64,000 nt of DNA from Malania oleifera (GCF_029873635.1 NC_080418.1:13805562-13869561), one strand, 5' to 3'. Positions 35,560-46,629 are shown, counted from the stretch's first letter. Translations and numbers: made by a program. The notes: generated by a model not told the origin, from the letters alone.

Positions 35560-36205
35560 AATCTTAAATGTTTGTTTGAGTTAATATTTATTATTAAGGT
35601 CAGTTTGTTTCCTTATTTGAAATCTTTGTTGGAATGAAATTTTATTTCAGTTTTTCTTATTATTAAAGTCAGTTTGTTCCTCTATTTATTTAGGGTCATT
35701 AAATCTAGTTTAAGTTATATTATGTGTTGAGTTTGCTTTGCTCTGTTTATTTAAAATTAATACTGGATTTAAATATTTGTTCAAGTAGTGTGTTAAGGTA
35801 TTTTATTATTGAAGGAATTTTTGTTTAGACCCTTAGTTAATTTGCTTGTTTGAAGTTTTTATAGTTTGTTTGAATGGTTGAATGAATTATACTGAGTTGG
35901 CGCAATTGGTTTATTTGTTTAATTGCATGGTAGTATTTTCTTGTTTAGGCGTATTATGTTCTTGTTTTAGGTTTCAACTTGTTTTAATTTCGCCACCAAT
36001 TCTCAAAAACCCCAGAAACCAAACCTGAACCATGTTCAGTAAAATTATTTTCATATTTTCTTTTTACTGTTTTACGCTAGTTTAAAATCAATCTACATTC
36101 CCTAAGGAGACAATTTGGCCTTTTTGGGTTAAGTATTACATGACGTAACTCCTATACTTGGGACAACCTTTGCGCTGCTCATTTTTAGAAGTGAGTCAAT
36201 ATATA

Positions 36206-36251
36206 CTAATTAAATATGTCCATATATATATATATGGACATATTTAATTAG
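36206..36251. repeat. Perfect 46-bp palindrome in LTR H
   Basis: The 23 bases from 36206 (CTAATTAAATATGTCC...) are the exact reverse complement of the 23 bases ending at 36251. It lies within 10 bp of the right end of element K. Confidence 0.9.
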
Positions 36252-36329
36252 ACAACACTAAAATTAAACCCCTTAATGATGGAACAATAAGTATATTTTA
36301 GAAAAGAAATGATAAGGTATGGTTTAAGA

Positions 36330-36497
36330 CCAAACCATCGACGATTTTGTGAAGCTCAGAAAAACTATCGACGGTTTTGAGTTACTGAAGGCTGGTAAAG
36401 GTAGAACAGTAAAAGACTAGTTTGGTAAAAGGCCAAACCATCGACGGTTTCAGGGAAACCGTGGATGATTTCCTACAGGACAGTGTTTATATAAATA
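36330..36497 (+). promoter_or_regulatory. CCATCGACGGTTT repeats and TATA box of LTR H
   Basis: ACCATCGACGATTTTG, ACTATCGACGGTTTTG, ACCATCGACGGTTTCA and a decayed ACCGTGGATGATTTCC at 36335-36478, followed by TATAAATA at 36490-36497. The donor-like AAG|GTAAGG follows at about 36709-36717. Confidence 0.65.
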
Positions 36498-37454
36498 GGG
36501 GTCGGCTTATTTTATTTGAAGAAATCTCATACTTTCTCTCTCTCTTATCCTTAGGGTTGCGGCATCCTCTTTTCTCTCTCTTCAATTTCTACCCCGAATC
36601 TCCGCCAAATCGACGATCAGATGCTATATCAAGGTTTCAACTTCATTCCTCGACATTTTAATCAGAGCAAATTTGCAGTTTGGGGATCCTAGACTCCACT
36701 CCGAGGCTAAGGTAAGGAAATAAGTTATGTTAGTTATTATAGGAAATTGTATCGGTTAAATTATAGCATGTGATTTCGGGATTACCATATATGAATTTCT
36801 AGATAATACAGGATATAAAATTATGGGTATGGAGACTTATGATTTTACCTGGGATATATGCATTAAGAAAAAACCTGGGTTTTGTGCTCCAACTGCTACG
36901 GACATTATTTTAGGATCCCTACAAGCGGATCTTTAGTAAGCAGGTAAAGGGAATAAATTATGTCAGGTACTTTCAGAAGTTTAACTGATTAAAAATAAAG
37001 CATGTGATTATACAAATATTATTTATGATTTTAAGAATTATCAGGCTTATGGAAATAGAAAGTTTGAATTAATTATTATATGTATGTTTTGGAAAAAATC
37101 GGTTGTCGAATTTATGTAGGTCTTCAGAGTTGAGTATATAGTTATTTTCTACAGAAGAATATAATTATTCCAGGTAGAATATTATAAATGAATTATCACT
37201 CAAATTGTGTGGCATGAGTAAATAAATATGATACAACATAAATAAACTCGTTAGCATATTTTATGGATTTGTATTGTAAAGTATAGTTTTATACAGTATA
37301 ATGACATGACAGTTTTACCCAAAGATGTGATTTTATACGGAGTTATGAATACATATATATAGAATTATATTTTATGTGGAGTTAAGAATATATAGAGAGT
37401 TGTGGGCATTGTGAAATCATGAAATATGGTTTAATTTAGAAATTATGATATGAT

Positions 37455-37565
37455 TGTTTAGCCGACTTTATGTCTTGTTCTATGACATTTTAGCTGGCTT
37501 TATGCCATGATACTTCAGTCGGCTAAGTGTCATGACAATTCAACTAGCTTTATGTCGTGATCAGT
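37455..37565 (+). repeat. Four-unit 'agcYggctttatgYc' repeat in LTR H
   Basis: Degenerate units of about 25-35 bp. TGGC-TTTAT-GCCA at 37495-37507 and GAC-TTTAT-GTC near 37464-37474 form hairpins with the same 5-nt loop. Confidence 0.5.
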
Positions 37566-37590
37566 TATGAATGATAGTTATCTACAAAAA

Positions 37591-38580
37591 TATGTGGATG
37601 AGAATAATTCCCTCCCTGTATATGGGTCAGCATGAGGTTATCCTCCTCGTATACCAATTAGCATGAGGATGAGTTTGGTAGAGTACCTCCCTGTATATGG
37701 GTCAGTATGAGATTATTCTCCTCGCATACCGGTCAGCATGAGAATGAGTATAGCAGAGTCCCTCCCTGCATAGAGGCCAGAATGAGGTTATCCTCCTCGT
37801 ATACCGGTTAGCATGAGGATGAGTATAGTAGAGTCCCTCCTTGAATATGGGTCAGCGTGAGGTTATCCTCCTCGTATACCGGTCAGCATAAGGATGAGTA
37901 TAGTAGAGTCCCTCCCTGTATATGGGCCATCATAAGGTTATCCTCCTCATATATTGGTCAGCATGAGGATGAGTATAGCAGAGTCCCTCCCTCTATATGG
38001 GCTAGCGTGAGGTTATCGTCCTTGTATATCGGTCAACATGAGGATGAGTATAGTAGAGTCCCTCCCTGTATACGGGCTAACATGAGGTTATCCTCCTCGT
38101 ATACCAGTCAGCATGATGATAAGTATAGTAGAGTCCCACCCCGTATACGGGTCAGCATGAGGTTATCCTCCTCATATACTAGTCAGCATGAGGATGAGTA
38201 TAGCAGAATCCCTCTTTGTATACGAGCTAGCATGAGGTTAACCTCCTCGTATACCGGTCAGCATGAGGATGAATATAGCAGAGTCCCTCCCTGTATATAG
38301 GCTAGCATGAGATTATCCTCCTCATATACTAGTCAACATGAGGATGAGTATAGCATAGTCCCTCCCTGTATACGGGCCAGCATGAGGTTATCCTCCTCGT
38401 ATACCGATCAGCTTGAGGATGAGTATAGTAGAGTCCCTCCCTGTATACAGGCCAGCATGAGGTTGTCCTCCTCGTATATCGGTCAACATAAGGATGAGTA
38501 TAGTAAAGTCCCTCCCTGTATATGGGCCAGCATAAGGTTATCCGCCTCGTATATCGGTCAGCATGAGGATGAACAGTGTA
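37591..38580 (+). repeat. 75-bp minisatellite, about 13 copies, in LTR H
   Basis: Each unit reads roughly 'gtcagcatgaggttatcctc', 'ctcgtatacc', 'ggtcagcatgaggatgag', 'tatagtagagtccctccctg', 'tatatgg'. The word GTCAGCATGAGG occurs twice per unit, so a shorter ancestral unit is likely. GAGG-TTAT-CCTC in each unit is a small hairpin. Because 75 is a multiple of three, long repetitive ORFs arise, including 37857-38300 and 38307-38588. LTR H' keeps only the last copy. Confidence 0.93.
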
Positions 38581-39113
38581 GAGTATGATGATACAACAGA
38601 TTATATAAAGTCATGTTATAATAGATTATTATAGAATTATGTTGTAGTGACCCGAAGAATAATAGCATTTTAATAATAATAAGAGGGAAGAAATAGATAT
38701 AGAAACAGAAGGAGGCCGTAGACTTCGTCGATCCAGATATGGGTTGAGGTGGGTAGATTGACCGATGGAGTATAGTGATTTATTCCTGGTTGGCCAGCTA
38801 GGGTAAATCCTGCCTATGGGCCGCACAACCCTGTCATGAGGGGGTAAGTCATGACACACAGTATCCACAGGGAACATTTTCAGTTACTATTACGTATGTA
38901 CAGATTTACAGAAATAGGGAATATACCTATGTATAATAGAAGTATTTTGATTAGTAATATACGATACTGTTATGTTAAGCAACATGGAAAGGGGGGTGTA
39001 TTTTATCACTTGTACTTTATTTATATATTCAGTTATACATGTTTATTTGAAAATAGATTTCATGATATAGTAGTTCATTTGCCACACACTAGTAATAGCA
39101 TATTTTGTCTTAC

Positions 39114-39127
39114 TGAGCGTTGGCTCA
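39114..39127 (+). promoter_or_regulatory. LTR hairpin with swapped base pair (TGAGC/GCTCA)
   Basis: TGAGCGTTGGCTCA is the G-family version of TGAGATGTGTCTCA. The fifth stem pair is C-G instead of A-T, a change on both sides that keeps the stem. Confidence 0.65.
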
Positions 39128-39442
39128 TCCCAGTGTTGAATTATTTTTCAGGTGATCCAGGTAGGCGAGCAGACCAGACTCGTAGATAGAGGGGCTTCTG
39201 TAGTGCCCTGTCATAGAGTGAGTATATTTTGGGAGTGTTTTTGTATATCCCAGCATGGTTGAGGGTATTTTGGGTAAACAGTGATATGTGTATATTTTGG
39301 GAACCATGTAGTACTCTGGTATTGTGTGGTATTGGTTTTTGTATTGTGTATATATTTTCATATGGTTATGTCTATGTGATTTATGCTTCTTGCTGCTTAG
39401 GTTCATGGTTGGGCTTATCCCAGTATGGTATCAGAGCATGTA

Positions 39443-41985
39443 TGTAACGCCCCAAACCCTTAAACCCGGGTCCGGTGCGTTATACTTTATCATATCCTGA
39501 TAATTCATAATCCATAACATACGCAGCGGAAAACATAATTATAATCTCCCAATTATATAATACCAGAGTTTTCTAAATCCATCTACCAACCATAACAAAT
39601 TAATCATCCAACTGTATTCAAATATATACATATCTCCAAACATTATTCAGTATTCATAATACCAGTATGTTTCACAACCTTTCATAATATCTAGAAGACC
39701 TAAAATACAAAACATAAAACATAACATATACATCTCAAAATTAACATAGAGATGTACCATTTTCTTTTTCTATTTCCCAATAATGCTATAAAAACCTCGA
39801 GCTCTCAAAGTTCGATCTCGAGGAAATCCTGAAAAAAAAATTTTTTCATATTTGGGTGAGACACATCTCAGTAAGGGAAGAAATAATATATTAAAGCAGT
39901 GTGTGGCCAACATGAGTTTATAATCAACATAATATTTAACATTTAAAAATCATTAACACAATTTTTGAAACCATTATCTAATCCTATTCAAACACATGCA
40001 AATGTTTAACCCACGAGATTACTCGAGGATAGGGGTGATTACCCGCCCATACAAGTAGCACCCTTCTGCTCTGATATTTAGGCAACCCAAAAGTCGCAGT
40101 TAAAGCATACCAGGGCACTCACCTTACTCAGTAAGCCCTCAAGTGATAAATTGATCTCGTACTCACGCATTCAACAATAGTTTACCGGCAAAGGTCCTAA
40201 GGATAGGGAATTTTACCCGCCCATACAAGTAGGTTCTCTCTGCCCTAGTGCGTTATGTAGCTACTGCCACATCTGAAACTACTAGTACACTCACCTTTCT
40301 TAGTAAGCCCTCAGACAAAAAGTGCGCCCCGCCTAAACGTAACATGTTCTGCATACATAAATATTTCTAATATCATAATACATCATTTTTTCCATCGTTA
40401 TTCAATCATTCAATTCTTTCATGTTCATAACTTAACATTTCATTGTGTTTCACTTTAAGTGACTCTTTCCCATTTGAATCATTCACATTTCACATTTCAT
40501 TTCATTGCATTGTCATTCCTTGTCATTTCATTTCATAACATTTTCATTTCATTCCTTTGTACTACAGCCGCTCTTTAGCCGTCATTTGTTAGTCCACATA
40601 GAAATGCGCTAGAATCTGCTAACATAGCTCCTTTTAACTGTCATCAGTTAGTCCACATAGAAATGCGCTAGAATCTGCTAATCCGACTTTCAGCTGTTGT
40701 ACCTTTACATGGTTGCATTTAACATACATAGGCAACATTGTCCATATCATATTTTATTCTCATTGTTTTACTTACTTAGCCTGCATCTCATACATTTAAC
40801 ATATATTTGCACACAACATTCTATTTAGTCATGCCACACAATTTAGTAATAAAATTCATACACTGCCTGTAAAATAAGTCAACCAACATTTAATGTTTAT
40901 ATACTAAAAATACCTTTCATGTCTTACATAAATATTCTGAAAATATTTTTCCACTTTCATCAGTTTATTTTCACACATACATATCTAATAAACAGCCCTA
41001 AACTCGAAAAAAAATATAATTTAAACAGTTGGCATTTTACCCATACTGAAACATATACACGTACATATAACACAAATTATTTTTTCATTAAATTCATAAA
41101 AATTTTGATTTAATATATATTTTTCCCCTTACCTGGTTTCTTGAACTACGCCAATAGGGACTCCGAAAAATACCTACAGAACTCACCCGGACCCTGAAAT
41201 TAAATTCCTAATTCCAATAAATTATTCCTGCATTAAATATTATTTAAATATTTCCTAGGACCATAAATCCTAAATAAATAATAATACCCTTAAATTTAGC
41301 CAAATTGCCAAATTTCTCAAATCCCACTCTCGCTTTGGATTAGGGCTTAGAAAACCCCAATTGGAAAATTACCTTCGCCAAAATGACAATGATGACGACT
41401 AGGACCCCGTGGTGGTGTTCGTTCGTCGATTTAACCACATATTAACAGTGAAATTGAGAAAATAGGAAAAAATTACCTTTCCCCAGGAGCAATGCCTAAG
41501 CCGTTCCCATGAAAAATTTGCTCTAATAGAAATGTCAGCAGCGGAACTAGGATTCTAATGACACCTTCCGTTTCCTGATCCGTCGCAAACTCATCAAGAA
41601 ATTGAGAGAATGAGAGAGACAGAGACGAACACGTAGGAAAATATAAATTTTAGAGTGGGGGGGGGGGTTGTCGCTGCTCTGACATCCTTCTTCTTTCTTC
41701 TTATCTCTTCTTCAGAATACTTTATATATATATAATAACCTACTATAGATGTGTATATATATATATTCTCTTATTTCAATTAGGTTTTTTTTTTTTTTAA
41801 AATCCAATGTAAAAATATTTAATTTAATAACAAATTATTTAATTATTTAATTCATCTTAATTTAATTTAATTTCTTTAATTTTAATTTTTTTTCTTTTTT
41901 TTCCCACACCATTTCTTTTATTTATTTATCTGTTATTTTATTTATTATTATTTTTTTAATCATTTTAATTTTTCTGGTCTTTACA
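39443..41985 (-). mobile_element. Solo LTR F (B family, minus orientation) inside solo LTR G
   Basis: On the plus strand it runs from TGTAACGCCCC to GGTCTTTACA and is flanked by the perfect duplication ATGTA (39438-39442 and 41986-41990). It matches solo LTR B in reverse: TGAGATGTGTCTCA (39857-39870), TTTTTTTTCAG before GGATTTCCTCGAG (about 39829), the 'cagggcactc.cctta' blocks and the GTTAG...CTAAC hairpins at 40588-40623 and 40647-40682. A donor-like AGGTAAGG lies near 41132. The start region is AT-rich with no GTCGAC dyads. Confidence 0.93.
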
Positions 41986-42317
41986 ATGTAGATTATCATA
42001 GTATACAAAAAAAAAAAAAAAAAAAAAAACCATGGTAATTAAGCAGGTCATTACATATGTTATGATAGTTTTGTGCATCAGTATGGTATAAATGGTGTTA
42101 TACTAAGTTATGAATGCATACAGAAATATGATTTTATAACAAGTTACAGTTATAAAGGCATGTATGTAGATTTATGAGAATAGAGTATTTGGTGAGCTAA
42201 AATACGTTTTGAAACAGTATCAATGATATTACAATAAAAGTGCATTCATAAATTATTATATCTTACTTACATGACAACTCATATGCCACACACTAATAAT
42301 AATTTATTCTCACTTAT

Positions 42318-42331
42318 TGAGAGGTGTCTCG
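42318..42331 (+). promoter_or_regulatory. LTR H hairpin block
   Basis: TGAGAGGTGTCTCG, the shared LTR hairpin with the last pair lost, after GCCACACACTAATAATAA. Confidence 0.55.
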
Positions 42332-42625
42332 CCCCATGAAAATTCTAAGATTTTACAGATTCACGTGGAGGATAGTAGTAATCATAGTAGCGTAGCAGAA
42401 GCGTGGGTGGGATAGAAGGTCTTACCTAGAATATTATTATTTTATTATGTCTTAATGATTTTTGAGTGGTAGGGATGTAATTTGTGATGTCGTAGATAAT
42501 ATTATTATATTGGGATGATTTAGTACTCTAGTAATTGATTACTAAGGTCTTTCGCTGTATGAAATATTCAGGTCATTACAAGTGGTATCACAGAAATTGA
42601 ACGAAAATCTTTGGGTCGCTATAGT

Positions 42626-43064
42626 TTGTATCAGAGCCTAACAGTTCTGTAGACTTAAGTAACTGATCTCACCAGAGTATATGAATGAGTTATGAGGATA
42701 GGAAATGAGTTGAGCAAGTTTATAGTAAGTCATTATTGGAGGACAAGTTGGAATTTTGCATTTTGGTTAAGTAGCTTGGAAGCAGAAATCCATCAACAAC
42801 TTTCGATGATTCTTTTATAGCAGTCAACGGTTACAGAAAAGCCATGACAAACCATTGACGATTTTGTTTCTGAGCGGTAAGACTGAACCTTAAATTGGGA
42901 GCATGGATGATGAGTCAGTTGGTTGTATGAGGAAATTTTCTAAGAGGGAAGCCCAATTATTTTAGTATGAGGATGTAGTACATTTTATAGTTTCTTGGTT
43001 AAACGATTGTATCAATCGTATTATGATAAATGAGATTCTAAGATTGTTTTGTTCTATTTTTAGG
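42626..43064 (+). other. Element H primer-site region and leader
   Basis: TTGTATCAGAGCC at about 42626-42638 is a mutated initiator-Met primer site. The leader contains AACCATTGACGATTTTG near 42845, a copy of the dyad-type motif seen in the H promoter, and ends TTCTATTTTTAG right before GATGG. Confidence 0.55.
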
Positions 43065-43403
43065 ATGGACCTTAGGGATAGCAATGCTCATACTGGTGGT
43101 GGTGATGCGGGGCCCTCTAATATGGGCGACAACGCTTCTGACTCAATTGTGCATAGTGTTGCTTAGCGGGTTATGGCTGAGATAACATGGAGTTCTAGAA
43201 AGCAGGATTGCCTGTCAGTGGATCAGGGCTGCACTATAAAGCAGTTTACCCAGATGAATCCTCCAGCCTTTTCAGAAAGTACAGACCCAATTATGGCAGA
43301 GAACTAGATATAGGAGATTGAAAAGATCCTGACAGTACTGTGCTGCACCGACGAGCAAAGAGTTTTATATGCCACATTTAGACTAACAGGGGAGGCTGAA
43401 CTA
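43065..43403 (+). pseudogene. Element H gag, 5' fragment
   Basis: ATG at 43065 opens MDLRDSNAHTGGGDAGPSNM; after stops near 43164 and 43305 the gag domain reads KQFTQMNPPAFSESTDPIM and TDEQRVLYATFRLTGEAE. It breaks off at GEAEL next to the left end of Copia J. The rest of gag and all of pol of H are missing. Confidence 0.85.
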
Positions 43404-44150
43404 TAAATTGTTTGTTGGTCCCAAATCCTTCATATCAAACTCCTTAGCCAATTGTGCCTTCAATTCTTGGACTCTTTCTTTGTTGGGGCTTACAACCAAC
43501 ATATCATCTATATACAACAATAAAATAATGAAATCATTATTACCAAACCTCTTGTACATATAATGGTCTGCACTGAGTCTGTTGTATCTAAGGCTAATTA
43601 TGAAGGAATCAAATCTCTCGTACCAACATCTTGGTGCCTGCTTTAATCCGTACAGAGATTTGGTTAACCTGCAAACCAAGTTTTCTTTTCCTTTTTCTTC
43701 AAAACCTTCTAGTTGGAGCATGTAAATCTTTTCTTCAAGTTCTCCATGAAGTAACACAGTTTTCACATCTAACTGCTCTAGATATAAATCCAACATAGCA
43801 CACATAGCCAATACAATTCTGATAGTAGTAAGTCTAACAACTGGAGAAAATATCTCATTAAAATCAATACCTTCTTTTTGAGCATACCCTTTCACTACCA
43901 GTCTTGCACGATATTATTCCACCTGATCATTGCCATCTCTCTTGATCTTGTAGACCTATTTATTTCCAATGGCTTTACGTCCATGTTGTAATGGAACAAG
44001 CTCCCATGTATTATTTATGTACAAGGCTTCAATTTCTTCCTGCATTGCTATCATCCACAAAAAAACATACGTGCTACTAATAGTCTCATGGAATGTTGAT
44101 GGCTCTCCATCTTCTGTTAGAAGACAATATGCAGTATTGCTTGCCATGAC
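43404..44150 (-). pseudogene. Copia J reverse transcriptase (3' truncated)
   Basis: MKGYAQKEGIDFNEIFSPVV, LDVKTVLLHGELEEKIYM, LYGLKQAPRCWYERF and the catalytic LLLYIDDMLVV are present, the two catalytic aspartates intact. Reading stops at EFDMKDLGPTN, the point where the element is cut. An upstream part (EEIEALYINNTWELVPL, about 43990-44080) is separated by stops. Confidence 0.92.
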
Positions 44151-44189
44151 ATAATCTGAGTGCCATGATGGTTTCCTTGTTTCACGTAC

Positions 44190-45300
44190 TGAACGTCAAA
44201 CTTCTGTATCATTGGCCTTATTTGGTTCTTGTTCCTCATGCTCTAGTGCGACTTCAGAAGAATCTTTCTTTTCTTTTATCTGAACAGTAGTGGTCGTTTC
44301 CAAAGTGTTGTTGTTTTCTTTATTTTGCAGTTGATTTTCTGCAAAAATCACGTCCCTACTGACTACGACCTTGTGGGCAGTGGGATCCCATAGGCGATAC
44401 CCCTTGACTCCATCAGCATAACCCAAGAATATGAATTTCCTGGACTTTGGGTCTAGTTTAGTTCTTTCCTAGACATTATACATTACATATGCAGGACATA
44501 CAAATATTTGAAGAGAAGAATATTGGGTTGGCTTACCAATCCACATCTCCATCGGTGTCTTCAAACCAATTGCTATTGATGGTGACCGATTTATCACATA
44601 ACAAGTGGTTTTGACTACTTCAGCCCAAAATGACTTGGCTAGATCTGCAGTCTTCAACATGGCTCTGGTCCTTTCCAATATGGTTTTGTCCATCTGCTCT
44701 GCTACGCCATTTTGCTGAGGTGTATGTACAACAGTGAACTGCCTTTGAATACCATCTTACTTGCAAAATGAAATAAAATTGTCGTCTTTATATTCTCCTC
44801 CATTATTTGTCCTTAAGCACTTGATTCTTTTTCTAGATTCAAGTTCCACCTGAGCTTTGAATTCTTTAAACACTAGAAACACATCTGACTTCCTCTTGAT
44901 TGGATACACCCGTAATCTCCTAGAGTAGTCATCAATAAATGATACAAAATAATGTGCTCCTCATAGGGATGGAACTAGTGATTCCCATACATCAGAATGA
45001 ATCAAGTCTAGAATGTGTTTGCTTCTAGCAGTAGATCTTTCAAATTTTAATCTATGTTGCTTACTTGTAACACAGTGCTCACAGGAAGGTAGACTTACTG
45101 ATTTGAGTCCAGGAAGAACATTACGTTTTGAAAGAATCTTCAGACCACGTTCAGACATGTCACTGAGTTTACGATGCCACATTATCATTGATTCTTCCTG
45201 AGTTGATGCAACTGATGTGTCTCCTTGTTGTATAGTATTTCCCAGAAGTGTGTATAGATTTGCCACAATCTTTTCTGCCTTCATCAATACAAGCGCGCCT
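44190..45300 (-). pseudogene. Copia J integrase (broken)
   Basis: The pre-integrase domain WHRKLSDMSERGLKILSKR and PSCEHCVTSKQHRLKF (45040-45190) keeps His and Cys ligands. The core and C-terminal part continue as DLIHSDVW, FWAEVVKTTCYVINRSPS and KTPMEMWIGKPTQYS (44500-44650), then GYRLWDPTAHKVVVSRDV (44340-44400). Several stops and shifts break the chain. Confidence 0.9.
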
Positions 45301-45600
45301 TTTATAACCTACAAGATCCCATTTTCAATAAGGATCTTAAAGCTGAGGTCATCTAACTGTCCAAGAGATAGTAAATTTTTCTTCAAGCCCTTCACATGTC
45401 GTACCCCTTGAATAGTGCGAATCGTACCATCGTACATATTTAGTTTGATATTACTGACACCAACGATCTCTAAAGCATGATCATTACCCATGAATACAAA
45501 TCCGCCTGAAGCGAAAGGTCATATGCCAGGTTGATCCTGAATTTATGATCCAAACATCAGTGAGTTTCTTACCACCTTTAGAGATAGTTTCCACTTCACT
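45301..45600 (-). pseudogene. Copia J protease, catalytic Asp changed to Asn
   Basis: On the minus strand near 45545-45510 the translation is WIINSGSTWHM where Copia proteases have a W-I-I/L-D-S-G pattern. The Asp codon reads AAT, a G-to-A change. It is followed by NIKLNMYDGTIRTIQGVRHV and LKKNLLSLGQLDD, the normal continuation. Confidence 0.8.
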
Positions 45601-45609
45601 GTATAGGAT

Positions 45610-46421
45610 TTAGCCATCATTGGAGGTACTTGCAATGCAGCCTTGAGAAGTGTTCTCCTCAGGAGCTTTCCTTACATTCTTCTTCTTATGCCAACAATCC
45701 TTCGAGATGTGCCCCCTTTTGCCACAATTGTAGCATTTAAAATTCTTCTTACTCCTTGACTTTGATCTACCATGATTGTGACTCCCACTAGAGCCACATT
45801 TTGTTGATCTTCCTCTCATCATTGGTAGTGCCTCAACTTGTTGAGAACTAGACGATCCATCTTCCTTGTTTTTGCGCTTGGATTCCTATTCCAGAATAGC
45901 CGCCGCAACATCATCGAAGACTAGATTATCTAACTAAATATTATTTGTAATGTTGATGATGAGTTGATTATACGAATCTGGCAGACTTTGGAGTAGAAGC
46001 TCCGCTCATTCGGTTGGCTTAATCTTATGGCCTAATGTTGTTAGTTGATATAACAACGTATTAAGATTGTTGATGTGGTTTGTAACCGATGTGGACTCAC
46101 TCATTCGAAGAGTGTAGAGTCACCTCTTTAAGAAGATCTTATTGTGAAGTGACTTTACCTCATAGAGCTTCGTCAACACATCCCAAATTTCCTTTGTTGA
46201 CTTCTTCTTTGCAATACTTGATAACACTGAATCTGCTAATGCTAGATGAAGATTTGCCACAACATTGTCATCCATCACGTTCCATTTTTCATTAGTTATC
46301 CCTGTTGGTCTATCTCCAATTGCCGCTAAGCAATTGTCCTTTCTCAGGACCGCCTTCATCTTCAATTTCCAAGGGAGAAATTACCCCCATTGAACTTCTT
46401 AATTTCATACTTTGCTACCAT
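45610..46421 (-). pseudogene. Copia J gag (broken)
   Basis: Minus ATG at 46421 opens MVAKYEIKKFNGGNFS; a one-base loss near 46372 shifts the frame to KMKAVLRKDNCLAAIG and KEIWDVLTKLYEVKSLHNKIFLKR. Stops follow. A zinc knuckle CYNCGKRGHISKDC at 45694-45735 has all ligands. Confidence 0.88.
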
Positions 46422-46629
46422 TGTAGTATATAAGATTTGCTCCTCCACTAAACTGGCTCCCACTTTTTCACCGTGATCAATACTGTATACGTGAACAGTA
46501 TCGTAAATGAATGGAACTGTATACTTGAACAAATCTCGTATACGTTCACAATACTATAAAAGTATCTGGTGACACGTGTGAATAGTAACCGTGAATAGTA
46601 ACCCCAACATAAAGGCCATAACCCAAGGC

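Larger units (their letters stand above)
21750..36198 (+). mobile_element. Element K: Athila-type Ty3/Gypsy with both LTRs
   Basis: Two LTRs (21750-23566 and 32497-36198) start TGATTA and end AATCA/AGTCA. A primer site of the TGGYGCCGTT type, an Athila-like gag, protease, RT, RNase H and integrase follow in order. The flanking duplication is GTATA (21745-21749) and ATATA (36199-36203), one mismatch. Removing solo LTRs D and E leaves about 10.5 kb, normal for Athila. All coding domains carry stops or shifts. No env-like ORF is visible in the 1.2 kb between pol and the 3' LTR. Confidence 0.92.
32497..36198 (+). repeat. Element K 3' LTR, interrupted by solo LTR E
   Basis: Starts TGATTAGGCG and ends GTGAGTCA. 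It aligns with the 5' LTR except for solo LTR E, a duplication of a 'gagaattagggagcc' segment near 35035-35140, a GTAT microsatellite (34955-35000), and loss of about 320 bp next to the CT tract at 35478-35551. Net length is about 1.64 kb. Confidence 0.9.
38643..42055 (+). mobile_element. Solo LTR G (D family, internally deleted), containing solo LTR F
   Basis: Starts TGTAGTGACCC, ends GGTCATTACA, and is flanked by the perfect duplication TATGT (38638-38642 and 42056-42060). Without F and its duplication it is about 866 bp; its first 80 bp joins directly to the later part of the D-type LTR, so promoter and leader were deleted. It carries TGAGCGTTGGCTCA at 39114-39127 and acceptor-like TTTTTCAG near 39151. 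TGGTATCAGAGC at 39426-39437 lies inside the LTR and is followed, after F, by the true LTR end. Confidence 0.9.
21706..42623 (+). repeat. Element H 5' LTR, split by elements K and G
   Basis: The LTR starts TGTAATACCCC at 21706. Its pieces are 21706-21749, 36204-38642 and 42061-42623; joined they make about 3.05 kb. K (with GTATA/ATATA duplication) and G (TATGT duplication) interrupt it. The third piece continues with the same sequence seen uninterrupted in LTR H' (48281 onward), confirming the join. The end is read as GGGTCGCTATA at 42623, where similarity to H' fades and a primer-site-like TTGTATCAGAGCC starts. An alternative end is GGTCATTACA at 42580, followed by TGGTATCACAG. Confidence 0.8.

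Noticed and set aside
37591..38580. CRISPR-like array
   Set aside because: Units are contiguous 75-bp repeats without unique spacers, in a plant LTR.
37857..38588. Long repetitive ORFs (RLSSSYTGQHEDEYSRVPPC-type repeats) as a protein gene
   Set aside because: They are the translation of the 75-bp minisatellite in LTR H; the unit length is a multiple of three, there is no start context, and a stop interrupts the run.
39426..39437. TGGTATCAGAGC as the primer binding site of a nearby element
   Set aside because: It lies inside solo LTR G: after removing solo LTR F the LTR continues to GGTCATTACA at 42055, with a TATGT duplication confirming the borders.
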